A stretch of DNA of 64,000 nucleotides from Saprospiraceae bacterium (lineage in GTDB: Bacteria > Bacteroidota > Bacteroidia > Chitinophagales > Saprospiraceae): NCBI GenBank assembly GCA_028280415.1, contig JANQLV010000019.1, forward strand, positions 62,001 to 126,000. The letters run 5' to 3'. This document shows positions 35,833-46,100 of this stretch, one piece after another. Numbering within the stretch: the first letter of the stretch is position 1; each line of letters opens with the position of its first letter. The translations under genes were made by a program, and so were the position numbers. Below the pieces are notes generated by a model. It was not told the DNA's origin, made no database searches, and saw nothing but the letters and a program-made list of their open reading frames with translations.

Positions 35833-37857
35833 CTAGTTGCTTATTTTTTTTTTTAGCCTGGTCTTTTCAATCTGAATACTGGTCGGACCAGCAACGATTT
35901 TAAACTCGGTACGTCTATTATATCGATGCTCTTCATCGCTACATTTTTTACCATTGGTACAGTGGTTACGAATTTGAGATTCACCATAACCTACAGAGGT
36001 AATTCGCGATGGATCAATGCCTTTCTCCGTCAACCAGTTTTTAGCCGAATTTGCACGTCGCTGGGATAACCTGCGGTTATAGCCGGTTGCTCCCTGCGCA
36101 TCTGTATGCGAGCCCAACTCAATAACCATATCTTCGTATTTATTCATCAACTCAAAAAGCACGGTCAAATCCTGCTCGGCAGATGGCAGAATTTTATCAT
36201 CATCGAAATCATAAAAGATATTTTCTAATTCAATGGGTTGGTCAATTGTATAAGTTTCATAGACATCTTCTACTGGCAGAGGTTTAAGGTAAAACTGCTG
36301 CTCAAAAGTCTTGGTTTTATTCGTACCCGTAGTATTAAAGGCCAAAGTATCAGGGTAATAACCTTCTCTCGTCGCAATTACTATATAAGGCGTCTCTCGA
36401 TCCAGCGGGAAAGAAAATACATTAGCTTTATCCTTGGTATTTTGCTTGGTTTCACCTGGGGTATTTTCAAACATCTGTACCAATTGAACAGTAGCTCCAC
36501 TCAATGCTTCTTTTTTATCATCATAAACAGTAGCCAAGAGGTCCAGTATCACTTTTTGTTTCTCCACCGTCCAGATATCGTTACAGCAAGTTCTCCCGTG
36601 CGCAGAACGCGTTCCTTCCCGATTCGAAACTAATAGTCCATTATATCCCTCTGCATCAATAGTAAAATAAAGATCATCCTGAGGAGAGTTATATCCTTTA
36701 CCAAGATTCGTTGGTTTACTCCAGTTAGAACCATTCCAGTCTGAAGAGAAAATGTCAAAACCTCCTAATCCAGGGTGTCCGTCAGAGCTAATGTAAAGCG
36801 TTCCATTCAGATAGAAAGGGGTTTCTTCATTGCCAGCAGTATTAATAACATCCCCAAGATTTACCGGAGGCGCATACGTATCACCTCTCCTTGTGGAGTA
36901 ATAAATATCGAATCCACCGTATCCACCATCCATATTAGAAACAAAGAATAATACTTCGCTACCAAAAAGCTCTCCGACTACCGGTTGCTTAGCTAAATAA
37001 TCTCCATTAACTCCTTGCACCTCATTGGCAGGCCCCCAACCATTATTTCCTTTATCACTATAGTAAATTTTACTTTCCCCCAACTCATTACCATCCAGCA
37101 AAGCGCGGGTAAAATACATACGGCTTCCATCTTTAGTAATGGATAAATTACCAATGTGATAGCCTTCGCGATTAATATTCGTACCAAGCGGTGAAGCTTT
37201 CCCCCAGTTGTCTCCATCTTTTCTGGCTACAAAAGCGCGAGAGTGAAAATCATCTTCCGCTTCTTCGACTACGATAACATCATCCGCCTGGATTGCTGTA
37301 AAATACATTTCATTTTCACTGGCCAGGTAAGGAGAATATTCGGAGTATTTGGTATTTATTTTTTTACCGGCGTTTTCTATTTTCAGACCGGATACTTCGT
37401 CCATTTCCCGTCCCATTTCACAACCAATTAATTCGGTTTTGGCTTTATTGATCATATTGGGATCTTCCGCCTCACTGATGTAGAGCTGAAATTCGCTTCT
37501 AGCTTCACTGTATTTGCCGTTCATCTTTAACATCCGGGCATAGTTAAAACGAGCTGCCGGCATGAAAGGATTAGGTGTTTTCCGGGAACGTTTATTAACA
37601 ATTCTTTTCCAGGAACGTTCTGCTTTTCGATAATCCCGAAGCTGTTCATTGAGCATCGCAATTTTGTATGCAATATTCAAATCTTTTTCTTCTGCATAAG
37701 CTTTTTCATACCATTCTAATGCATTGTAATAATCTCTCCTTTCATACTGTTCCTCAGCGGTATTCAACATATCCGCAACAGTAGAACGGTTGAGAGGCTG
37801 GGCGTTAAGAAACCCAAGGGTGAATATGAATAAGATAAGCGTAATAATAGATCTCAT
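35833..37857 (-). CDS. TPR–PD40–OmpA outer-membrane protein (PorE-like, T9SS associated)
   Basis: The protein of 674 residues has a signal peptide (ILFIFTLGFLNAQ), TPR helices at about 28-150 (AEEQYERRDYYNALEWYEKA), a PD40/WD40 propeller at about 160-430 (SEYSPYLASENEMYFTAIQ, ISSDGHPGLGGFDIF), a CarboxypepD_reg-like strand domain at about 438-530, and an OmpA peptidoglycan-binding domain at about 545-655 (FYDFDDDKILPSAEQDL, ELGSHTDAQGATGYNRRLSQ, RANSAKNWLTEKGI). It ends RLKKKISN just after a poly-Lys codon run. This architecture accompanies PorP/SprF proteins and anchors surface machinery to the wall. It lies 45 bp after the PorP gene, in one operon with it. Confidence 0.9.
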   Translation of the reverse strand: MRSIITLILFIFTLGFLNAQPLNRSTVADMLNTAEEQYERRDYYNALEWYEKAYAEEKDLNIAYKIAMLNEQLRDYRKAERSWKRIVNKRSRKTPNPFMPAARFNYARMLKMNGKYSEARSEFQLYISEAEDPNMINKAKTELIGCEMGREMDEVSGLKIENAGKKINTKYSEYSPYLASENEMYFTAIQADDVIVVEEAEDDFHSRAFVARKDGDNWGKASPLGTNINREGYHIGNLSITKDGSRMYFTRALLDGNELGESKIYYSDKGNNGWGPANEVQGVNGDYLAKQPVVGELFGSEVLFFVSNMDGGYGGFDIYYSTRRGDTYAPPVNLGDVINTAGNEETPFYLNGTLYISSDGHPGLGGFDIFSSDWNGSNWSKPTNLGKGYNSPQDDLYFTIDAEGYNGLLVSNREGTRSAHGRTCCNDIWTVEKQKVILDLLATVYDDKKEALSGATVQLVQMFENTPGETKQNTKDKANVFSFPLDRETPYIVIATREGYYPDTLAFNTTGTNKTKTFEQQFYLKPLPVEDVYETYTIDQPIELENIFYDFDDDKILPSAEQDLTVLFELMNKYEDMVIELGSHTDAQGATGYNRRLSQRRANSAKNWLTEKGIDPSRITSVGYGESQIRNHCTNGKKCSDEEHRYNRRTEFKIVAGPTSIQIEKTRLKKKISN
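35844..35854 (-). repeat. 11-base A homopolymer at the OmpA/DUF1573 junction
   Basis: The minus strand carries eleven consecutive A nine bases before the OmpA stop. It is a classic slippage site; a single added base switches the reading frame into the DUF1573 domain. Confidence 0.95.
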
Positions 37858-37902
37858 CGATATTTTGTTTTTTTATTTTATACTTTAAAATGGAGCCGAG
37901 AC

Positions 37903-38931
37903 TTAGAACTTGGGACAGAATATAACGGGTTTAACCGTTGGTTTCTTGTATATTTTGGCAATATATGATGCAGCAATTTCAAAACCACCTCTTCCATTAC
38001 TAACACTACTTAGTGATGAAGTATTGAAATCATATGCAGCTCCTACTCTAAATTGTTTGTAATCGAAGCGCAGAATCGCCTCTATTGCATCATTATCGAC
38101 CATACGGTATCCCGGTCCAAAGTAAAGAGTCATACCTTTTTTCTCATCCAGCGTATAGCCCGGCAACACTTGAATGCCAATTTCGTTAGCAGAGGCAATT
38201 CTTTGGAATATAAAAGCCGGGGACAATTTCCATGTATCATTCAAGTTTGCATTGAAGCGACCGTGAAGGATAAATAACAAAGGCTGATCATCCGTTCCAC
38301 CATTTGATAAAAAATTATCCGGGGTCGTAATATGCCGAAACGACATACCTATCGTAATGTCAGCGTTTTTATTCAACTGGCTGGACAGTTTAACGCCCGC
38401 ATTAACATCTAAAAAGCTCGCTTCGGGCTCATCATTAAAAACCATTGCATTCATACTACCAATAAAATCAACGATCTCATTATTTTCATCGAACGTTGCG
38501 TCACGCAGATCCAGTCTTCTTTGTACCGTTCCGGCTTGCAGACCGATCGAAAGTACGGTGGTCGCTTTTTTATTTAATCCCAAATGAAGAGCAGCAGATC
38601 CCATTGCCCCGAAAGAGGTCAATCCAAGCCGCCCGGCCTCATCGTTATACAACATACCTCCAACTGAAAGCCAGTTTCTTTTTCCAATCATTAGTATAGG
38701 AGCATCTACATAAAAGGATGGTGTCCTGAATCCATCTACGCCAAAAGAGTTCCATTGATCTCTGTAAATACCACCAACACGGAAAGTACCTTCAAATGCT
38801 CCGGTATATGCAGGGTTAAGTGTAAGCGGGGACATATCAAACATCGTCCAGTGAATATCCTGCGCCTGAGTTTGTCCGAAAATGAAGAAAGTAAAAAATA
38901 AGAGTAAAGATTTAACCAATTTCATAGACAA
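37903..38931 (-). CDS. PorP/SprF family type IX secretion system membrane protein
   Basis: Outer-membrane beta-barrel that in this family binds T9SS components and type B cargo. The 342 residues start with a signal peptide (LLLFFTFFIFGQTQAQ) followed by the family hallmark DIHWTMFDMSPLTLNPAYTG and FRVGGIYRDQWNSFG; further barrel strands follow (WLSVGGMLYNDEAGRLGLTS, DITIGMSFRHITTPDN, FGPGYRMVDNDAIEAILRFD). The gene lies between a type B CTD cargo gene and the OmpA gene on the same strand, the normal arrangement of such cassettes. Confidence 0.95.
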   Translation of the reverse strand: MSMKLVKSLLLFFTFFIFGQTQAQDIHWTMFDMSPLTLNPAYTGAFEGTFRVGGIYRDQWNSFGVDGFRTPSFYVDAPILMIGKRNWLSVGGMLYNDEAGRLGLTSFGAMGSAALHLGLNKKATTVLSIGLQAGTVQRRLDLRDATFDENNEIVDFIGSMNAMVFNDEPEASFLDVNAGVKLSSQLNKNADITIGMSFRHITTPDNFLSNGGTDDQPLLFILHGRFNANLNDTWKLSPAFIFQRIASANEIGIQVLPGYTLDEKKGMTLYFGPGYRMVDNDAIEAILRFDYKQFRVGAAYDFNTSSLSSVSNGRGGFEIAASYIAKIYKKPTVKPVIFCPKF

Positions 38932-39162
38932 GTTTTTATCAATTTTCTGAAAAACGGTTTTTGCTAATTTTTTAATATTTTATAGTATCATAGCTTAAAC
39001 TCGAAATATAGGCCTTTTTACGAATATCTCCGTATAAATGGAGGGCAAGTTATAAGGAATAGCTAAATTCCCCAACTCAATCCATATTTTAACTAACTGA
39101 TTAACGACAAAAGTTAATTAAAGCAGGCTTCGATAGTTAATCGAATTATAAAGCTCAAAATT

Positions 39163-41451
39163 CTATCTAATCAAAGTAACATCACCGGATAAGACCCGAT
39201 CATCAATGCCATCATTGTATTCTAACATCCAAACGTATACCCCCTCCTGTGCGCTTTCTCCCTTAAAATAACCATCCCAGCCCGTTCGCTGATCCTCAGT
39301 GCGAAATACTAAAGCCCCCCAGCGGTTGAATACACTAAACCGATACCGCGGAAATTCGCAATTGGAATAAGTCATGAAACGATCATTTAATCCATCCGAA
39401 TTAGGGGTAAATATATTGGGTACAAATACATCACAGCAACTAATCATTCGATAAAAAACCCGATCATTCACCGAAGTACAACCATCCGAAATAGTTACCC
39501 CGTAATCACCGGTTTCTCGTACCACGAATACGGAATCCGTCGAACCATCCTGCCACAAATATTCCGTTGCAAAAGGGAAATAAGCATCGAGCAGTACCGT
39601 GTCTCCGAAACAAAAAGTGGTATCATTTCCCAGATCGACACGGAGTTCGTAATCATTATAGATCAGTGAAGTTTCATCAACATAAGTTCCACACTGAAAA
39701 GTCACAGTGACCGCATAATTTCCGGTTTCAGCAGCAGCGAATACGGGCTCCGTTGAGCCATCCTGCCAGGTATACGTCAATGCCCCGGGAAGCGTTGCAT
39801 CAAATAACACAATAGTACCCTGGCAAGCCAAAGTATCATCAGGTAAAACGGAAATTTCGGGAATGATTTCGTATTCGACAAAGATTTCCCCGGTTTGTAT
39901 CCCGCAACCCGCCGTTACGCTTACTTCATAAATACCGGATTCGCTTACCAGCAAAGTGGGCTCGGTAGAACCGTCGTTCCATTCGTAGCTTTCTCCGTCA
40001 ATTAGTGTGGCATCCAGCAATAATGTTTCTCCCGGACAGAGAATGGTATCAGGCCCCAAATCCAGTATATCGATTGGCGGAATAAAAGTAATAGTAGCCT
40101 GATCGGTAGCAGTCGTTCCGCATTCATCCGTTACCGTAACGGCATATACTCCGCTGGTCGTAACGTCCAGAACTGCCTCCATACTGCTATCATTCCATAG
40201 ATAATTGGTAGCTCCAGGATAAGTTGCATCCAATAGCAGCGTTTCCCCTTCACATAAGGTACTATCCGGACCTATATCTATTTCAAATTCTTCTGGCGCA
40301 ACCAGTGGTATAAAAGCCATCGCCACATTGCTATCTGTATCTTCCTCTCCGAAGATTTGCACACTGATTTCCCGGATACCCGGTGTATAGGGCATTGCTA
40401 CGTTTATATATCTGGCATTCTCCAGAACATGGGCAACGTCAACGATCGTCGTCCCGCCGGTACTGATCAGGCGGATTTGATTGGTTCCCGAGCCAATAAT
40501 GTCAAAATTATCCGTCTCACCATCGTTCAGAATTAGTTGCTCGTTGGCTCCATCCAGCAAGCCACCCGAAATCCAGATATGCATGGAATCAATCTCGGCA
40601 TCAATAATCAGGGAATAATCAAAGTCCGCAATCATCGAGCTGTTATTTCCGCATATGGGTTCCGCTTCAAAATCAAAATCGGGTGCCGTGCTATTATCTC
40701 CATCCAGATCAATTTCAAGAAAACAATCAGAAGCCAGGAAATCGGTCTCCATCGCCGCACCGAAAACCTCCGAGGTTCCATCCAGCATACAGACAAAAGT
40801 GCTATTGGCATTACTCACATCTATTTGATAAAGGTCATTCCCCGCTGTACCAAAGGTCTGTACATCAGAACATTCGGTAGCAAAAGTCACAATGCCAAAA
40901 AACAGTTCATCCGCCTGCATTGTCCCAACTATTTGGCTGGCTGCAGTATTATTCAGATTGATTCTCAGCAGGGCATTGCTGGCGCAGGCCAGATAAAGTT
41001 CATTATTATTAAAAGCCAGATCACCGGCTGAACTACAGGGCAAATTCCCCAAAACCGTTCCCGTCCCAGTATTTTCATCAATCGTAATCAGTCTATTCGC
41101 CGCACCATATACGACCCCTTCGTTATTGCTAACAAGGGCATTGATAAAATCTCCAGTATCAAAATTACCAATGAAACTAACCGTAAGGTCGCTAAGGTCA
41201 ATCTCATAAAAACCAAAACCATCAGTCGCGTATAAACGTCCATTCGGATGAAAAGCCAAATCTGTCGCTATAAATAAGTTCCCATTATACTCCATTTGTC
41301 CTAACAATGTCACATCACATCCTCCACTACTGATATCAACTGTAAACAAACTACCTCCGGAATCCGAATAGAAAATCAATTGTGCATCAGCTTTTTGCAA
41401 AAAAGCCACGAGCCCGAATAGTAAATTGAAGAACAGATAGCGTTTGATCAT
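39163..41451 (-). CDS. Large surface protein with Ig-like repeats and gliding-motility (type B) T9SS C-terminal domain
   Basis: The 762-residue protein has an export signal (LLFGLVAFLQKADAQ). Residues about 25-240 look like a propeller (LLGQMEYNGNLFIATDLAF, LVSNNEGVVYGAANRLI). About 255-375 resemble a proprotein-convertase-P-like beta domain (MHIWISGGLLDGANEQLI). Four similar Ig/PKD-type repeats follow, each with DLGxDxxLCxGETLLLDA and YLWxDGSTExxFxVxxxGxYxV. The end is a CHU_C-type sorting domain (CCDVFVPNIFTPNSDGLNDR, FSVFNRWGALVFRTED, GWDGYFKGESAQEGVYVW, LSGDVTLIR). It is followed by PorP/SprF and OmpA genes and is the likely cargo of that pair. Confidence 0.9.
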   Translation of the reverse strand: MIKRYLFFNLLFGLVAFLQKADAQLIFYSDSGGSLFTVDISSGGCDVTLLGQMEYNGNLFIATDLAFHPNGRLYATDGFGFYEIDLSDLTVSFIGNFDTGDFINALVSNNEGVVYGAANRLITIDENTGTGTVLGNLPCSSAGDLAFNNNELYLACASNALLRINLNNTAASQIVGTMQADELFFGIVTFATECSDVQTFGTAGNDLYQIDVSNANSTFVCMLDGTSEVFGAAMETDFLASDCFLEIDLDGDNSTAPDFDFEAEPICGNNSSMIADFDYSLIIDAEIDSMHIWISGGLLDGANEQLILNDGETDNFDIIGSGTNQIRLISTGGTTIVDVAHVLENARYINVAMPYTPGIREISVQIFGEEDTDSNVAMAFIPLVAPEEFEIDIGPDSTLCEGETLLLDATYPGATNYLWNDSSMEAVLDVTTSGVYAVTVTDECGTTATDQATITFIPPIDILDLGPDTILCPGETLLLDATLIDGESYEWNDGSTEPTLLVSESGIYEVSVTAGCGIQTGEIFVEYEIIPEISVLPDDTLACQGTIVLFDATLPGALTYTWQDGSTEPVFAAAETGNYAVTVTFQCGTYVDETSLIYNDYELRVDLGNDTTFCFGDTVLLDAYFPFATEYLWQDGSTDSVFVVRETGDYGVTISDGCTSVNDRVFYRMISCCDVFVPNIFTPNSDGLNDRFMTYSNCEFPRYRFSVFNRWGALVFRTEDQRTGWDGYFKGESAQEGVYVWMLEYNDGIDDRVLSGDVTLIR

Positions 41452-41594
41452 GTATTGTTCATTGAAAAGCTGGCAGGACAGCTTTAGTTTTCTTTAAGTA
41501 AGTGCTTTACCTATTAAAGATACGATTAATTTTGAAACGTGGTTGGCTGGACTCTTATTTTTATTTAAGAAGGAATCTACTTGAAATCACCTAA

Positions 41595-42584
41595 TTATTG
41601 GGTGCATAACTGAGCCATTTTCGAAATAATTGCCGCGATATCTTGCTGCTTCATGCACTTAAAATGCTTTTTTGGACAAGTTTTATAACCAATCTTCGAA
41701 CAGGGGCGACAAGCAAGTTTTTCTACCTGAAAACTGTAATGATGATCCGAACCGGAAGGGAGATACGGATACATCCCAAATTCGGGAATCGTATTTCCCC
41801 AAATTGAAATAATGGCTTTCTTAAAAGCAGCTGCAATATGCATCATCCCTGTGTCATGGGTGACCACTATCCGGGCATGTTTAATGATAGATGCGGATTG
41901 ATGGATACTAAATTCTCCGCATTGATTAATAATAGTTCCTTTTGCATTTCTTACTATGAAGTCTGCATTTTTCTTATCTGTTTTTCCACCTATTAAAATA
42001 ACAGGTAATGGAGCAGAGCGGCAAATCTTGGAAATTAGTTCAACGGGCAATCTTTTTGTGGCATGTGCCGCACCAATAGCGAAAACAAGGTATTCCGGAT
42101 ACTGGTTGCGAATAGTCTGTGTCGCTTTTTCTTCCATTTCCGGAATAAAATAATCCAACCCTTGTCGATCATTTTTTATATTAAAAACATGAAGAGCTTC
42201 CAGATAGCGCTCTACAATATGGACCTTGGGCAAGCGGTTAATTTTAAAATTACAGATCAACCATTTTTCAAAATTCAGCTTATCAAAAGAGGATGTCTTC
42301 TGCCCTAATGCCAATCTCAATCGAAAACTCCGCAGGTTTTTATGTAAATCTATGATGTAATCATATTGTTCTATCTTAAGCTGCTTTATGACCTCATTTA
42401 TTTCTTTTTTAATCGAGAACACTTTTTTGACATAAGGATTGGCTTCCAAAATACCGGCATAGGCAGCTTTGGTTAAGTAATGGATTTCCGTATCCGATTG
42501 CAATTTAAGGCAGCGTATAACAGGAGAAGTGAGCACAATGTCTCCAATAGAACTAAACCGGATAATTAGAATTTTTTGGGCCAA
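41595..42584 (-). CDS. Glycosyltransferase family 9 (heptosyltransferase-like)
   Basis: The 329-residue protein begins KILIIRFSSIGDIVLTSPVI, the standard start of heptosyltransferases, and contains the nucleotide-sugar site HDTGMMHIAAAFKKAIISIW GNT-type motif near residue 245-265. YDYIIDLHKNLRSFRLRL is also family-like. It presumably transfers a sugar from a nucleotide donor in lipopolysaccharide core synthesis; the actual sugar is not evident. Cytosolic face of the inner membrane. 140 bp upstream of the type B cargo gene, same strand, probably a separate unit. Confidence 0.88.
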   Translation of the reverse strand: MAQKILIIRFSSIGDIVLTSPVIRCLKLQSDTEIHYLTKAAYAGILEANPYVKKVFSIKKEINEVIKQLKIEQYDYIIDLHKNLRSFRLRLALGQKTSSFDKLNFEKWLICNFKINRLPKVHIVERYLEALHVFNIKNDRQGLDYFIPEMEEKATQTIRNQYPEYLVFAIGAAHATKRLPVELISKICRSAPLPVILIGGKTDKKNADFIVRNAKGTIINQCGEFSIHQSASIIKHARIVVTHDTGMMHIAAAFKKAIISIWGNTIPEFGMYPYLPSGSDHHYSFQVEKLACRPCSKIGYKTCPKKHFKCMKQQDIAAIISKMAQLCTQ

Positions 42585-42668
42585 GTCATATGATTTTTAT
42601 TGCTCAAGATTTCAGAAGTACAAAGGTAAACAAAGCAGCTGCGATGCACTTGAAGTTTTTTAATATAA

Positions 42669-42699
42669 TTTGAAGAATGCCCGAAACATTATACTTTTG
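42669..42699 (+). promoter_or_regulatory. Complete Bacteroidota promoter
   Basis: TTTG at 42669-42672, a 19-bp spacer, and TACTTTTG at 42692-42699 match the TTTG-N19-TAnnTTTG consensus. It lies 25 bp before the start of the small exported protein gene at 42725. Confidence 0.7.
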
Positions 42700-42724
42700 A
42701 TCAAAACTACTAAACTCTATTCAC

Positions 42725-43150
42725 ATGAAGTATCTTATGCCCTTTGTACTGATAAACACTATTTTCTTTTTCCAGTATTGTAAAAGCACGGAATACCTTC
42801 CCGATAATTATCCGAAAGCACAGATCGTCTTTGGTAGCGGAGGCGGATTTGCCGGTACTTATAATTATTATTATCTCTTAAAAGATGGTTCTTTATTCAA
42901 AAACTCTTCAACGGACTCAACTTTTCAAAAAGTAAAAAAACTGGAAAAAGCCAAGGTTAGTCAAATTTTTAAAAATATAGAACTCTTCGATTTAAAAAAC
43001 TATTCGTTCAATGACCCGGGGAACATGAATTATTTCATTGAATTAAAAGATAAAGAGGGAACACATCAAATACAATGGGGTGGAAATAACCGGGAAGTAG
43101 ATCAAAATGTTAAAACGATTTACCAAATTCTCAATAACTTCTTGAAATAA
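42725..43150 (+). CDS. Small exported protein, possible lipoprotein
   Basis: The 141-residue protein has a hydrophobic leader (LMPFVLINTIFFFQYC) with Cys19 at its end; the residues before the Cys do not fit the lipobox well, so lipidation is uncertain. The body (IVFGSGGGFAGTYNYYYLLK, KVKKLEKAKVSQIFKNIELF, YFIELKDKEGTHQIQWGGN) resembles a small group of Bacteroidota proteins that carry a GSGGGF(A/T)G stretch; function unknown. It has a textbook promoter and lies 41 bp upstream of the M4 protease gene, which may be read through from it. Confidence 0.65.
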   Translation: MKYLMPFVLINTIFFFQYCKSTEYLPDNYPKAQIVFGSGGGFAGTYNYYYLLKDGSLFKNSSTDSTFQKVKKLEKAKVSQIFKNIELFDLKNYSFNDPGNMNYFIELKDKEGTHQIQWGGNNREVDQNVKTIYQILNNFLK

Positions 43151-43191
43151 AAGCGAAATCCCCGATTTCTAAAGCTATAAAATAATCCAAC

Positions 43192-46100
43192 ATGCAAAAA
43201 TTCACATTCCTACTCTGTATTCTTATAGGCATCGGAAACACGATGGCTCAAAAACCGATAAATCCGGCTAAGCCGACAAATATCGATAAATCTTCCATTT
43301 CGATAAAAACCGATCACAGAAATACGATTCCGAAAACAAATTCAGTTATTTTTGATCAACACAGGTTCCAATACAAGCATCCTTTGCATTTTCAAAAAAT
43401 ATCGCCAAATCCCCGTTTACAATTCAAGCTCGATAAAGCATCCGGTTTACCTGTAATGATAAATGGTGTATTAAAATCTCCTAATCGAAATGCCAGCATC
43501 GAAGCGAAATGTTACGCCTACCTCGATGCCATCAGTGAACAAATTCAAATAGGAGTTCCACAGGATGAGTTTTTGATCGAAAAAGAAAGTACGAATGATC
43601 AGGGCATTCGCCATATTCGGATGGAACAATATTATCAAGGCCTTAAGGTACACGGCGGTCAAATCGTTTTGCACGAAAAAGATGGTGATATCTATTTATT
43701 CAACGGACGGTATTACCCCAGTCCGGTCATTGAAGAATTGCATCCTTCTTTTGACCTGGAAATGGCTTCGAATATTGTTCGACAAGATTTTTCCAATTGG
43801 CAAGAACTTGATCATGATCAATTGCTGCTGGTAGCTCACGAGCAATTGAAAGCAGAATTAGTCATTTACCATTTAGACAAAGCTATCCATCGGGAAAAGT
43901 TGGCCTGGCACATCATTGCCATTCCTAATATCACCGAACGATGGGAGTATTTTATTGATGCTCAAAATGGAGAAATTTTACATAAGTTCAGCAATATCTG
44001 TAAAATCCATACCGGATTCTGTACACATACAGATCATCCTGTCGAAACCAAAACAGACTTAGCAAAAAAACCGGGTTTAAAGCCAGTATTCGGACCGGAA
44101 ACGGCAATAGCAACTGATCTTAGTGGTATCAACCGAACCATCAATGTCTACGAAACCGGAGGCACCTATTTTATGATTGATGCCAGTAGGACGATGTTTA
44201 ATCCTGCACTTTCCAACCTCCCTAATAATCCAAGCGGAGTGATCTGGTCGATCAATGCATTTAATACATCCCCCGAAAATTTAAACTTTTCTTACGATCA
44301 CATCTCTTCAAATGATAACAGCTGGGATAATCCAACTGCTGTTTCTGCACATTATAACGGAGGGATTGCTTACGAATATTTTAAGAATACTTTTGGCAGG
44401 GAATCGATCAATGGAAATGGTGGAAATATTGTTTCTTTTATCAATGTTGCAGATAGTGATGGAAGTTCGATGGATAATGCCTTCTGGAACGGGGCAGCCA
44501 TGTTTTATGGAAATGGAAATCAGGCTTTCAATGCCCCTTTGGCCAAGGCCCTGGATGTAGCTGGCCATGAAATGTCGCATGGTGTAATTCAAAACGAAGC
44601 CAATCTGGAATATCAATTTGAATCCGGTGCTTTAAACGAATCTTTTGCTGATATTTTCGGTGCGATGATCGATCGCGATGATTGGAAGATTGGCGAAGAA
44701 GTAGCCAATCCCGCCGTTTTTCCAAGCGGAACAATGCGAGATATGGAAGATCCGAATAATGGTGGAACGAGTAATGACTTTTACTGGCAGCCCAAGCATG
44801 TCAATGAACAATATATGGGTAGTCAGAACAATGGAGGTGTACATATAAATTCCGGAATTCCCAATCATGCTTATTACCTGTTTGCCACAGCCATTGGTAA
44901 AGACAAAGCTGAAGAAATATATTACGAAGTATTGACCAATTACCTTGTTGCTTCTTCTCAATTTATTGACCTGCGCTATGCGGTGGTGCAGGCAACGATC
45001 CAGGAATACGGCGCCAATTCACCTGAGGTCGCCGCTGCCAATAGTGCTTTTGATGCGGTGGGCATCGGCGAAGGCGGGGGCAATGATTATCAGGAGGATA
45101 TTGCTATAAACCCTGGTACAGACTTCATTATGTGGTCCGATCTAGGATTGAATAATATCAATAATGCTTTTCCCGACGGAAGCTTCGACGAAACCTTTAG
45201 CGGTACCAATCATATCAGTCGTCCAAGTATCACGGATGACGGTAGTATTATTTTGTTTATTGATGAGAATAACGACATGATTGAGATTGATGTCGATTGG
45301 TCTACCGGCCAGATATTAAATGAATATATTATAAACGATGCCGGTATCTGGCGCAACGTTGCCACTTCAAAAGATGGAAGCAAACTCGCAGCTATTACGA
45401 CAGATAATGATAATGAGATTTTTGTTTTTGATTTTAACACAAACACTTCCCAGTGGTTTGAGCTCTATAATCCAACAAGCGCCGAGGGCATTTCTACGGG
45501 CGATGTACAGTTTCCGGACGTGCTGGAATGGGATTTTTCCGGTCAGTACATCCTTTACGATGCTCAAAATATTATCAGTGGACAGAATTCGGATATTTCC
45601 TATTGGGATATAGGTTTTTTAAGAGTTTGGGATAATGATATCAATGATTTTGGAGATGGATTCGTATCAAAACTGTTTTCCGGTTTACCCGAAAATGTTA
45701 GCGTTGGCAATCCTACTTTCTCCAAAAATTCTCCATATATCATTGCTTTTGACCTGATTGAATCTACTTCCCAGGGTACAAACTATCAAGTACTGGGCGC
45801 CAATATCCAGACCGGGGACCAGGGCCTGATCTGGCAAAATAATACGCTGGGTTACCCAAGTTTTTCCATAGACGACAGTCAAATGATCTTTACGGCCATC
45901 AATAATAATCAAAGTGTAATTGGCATTCGTTCGCTGAACAGCGATAAAATCAACGGTACTGGAGATGCCAATTTGCTTATTGAAAATGCCGAATGGGCAA
46001 CCTGGTTTGCTACGGGGGAGCGCGATCTGAATACTTCTACAGAAGATTTCAATGTATTATCGGACATTAACATCTACCCTAATCCGGTAGCTCAAACGCT

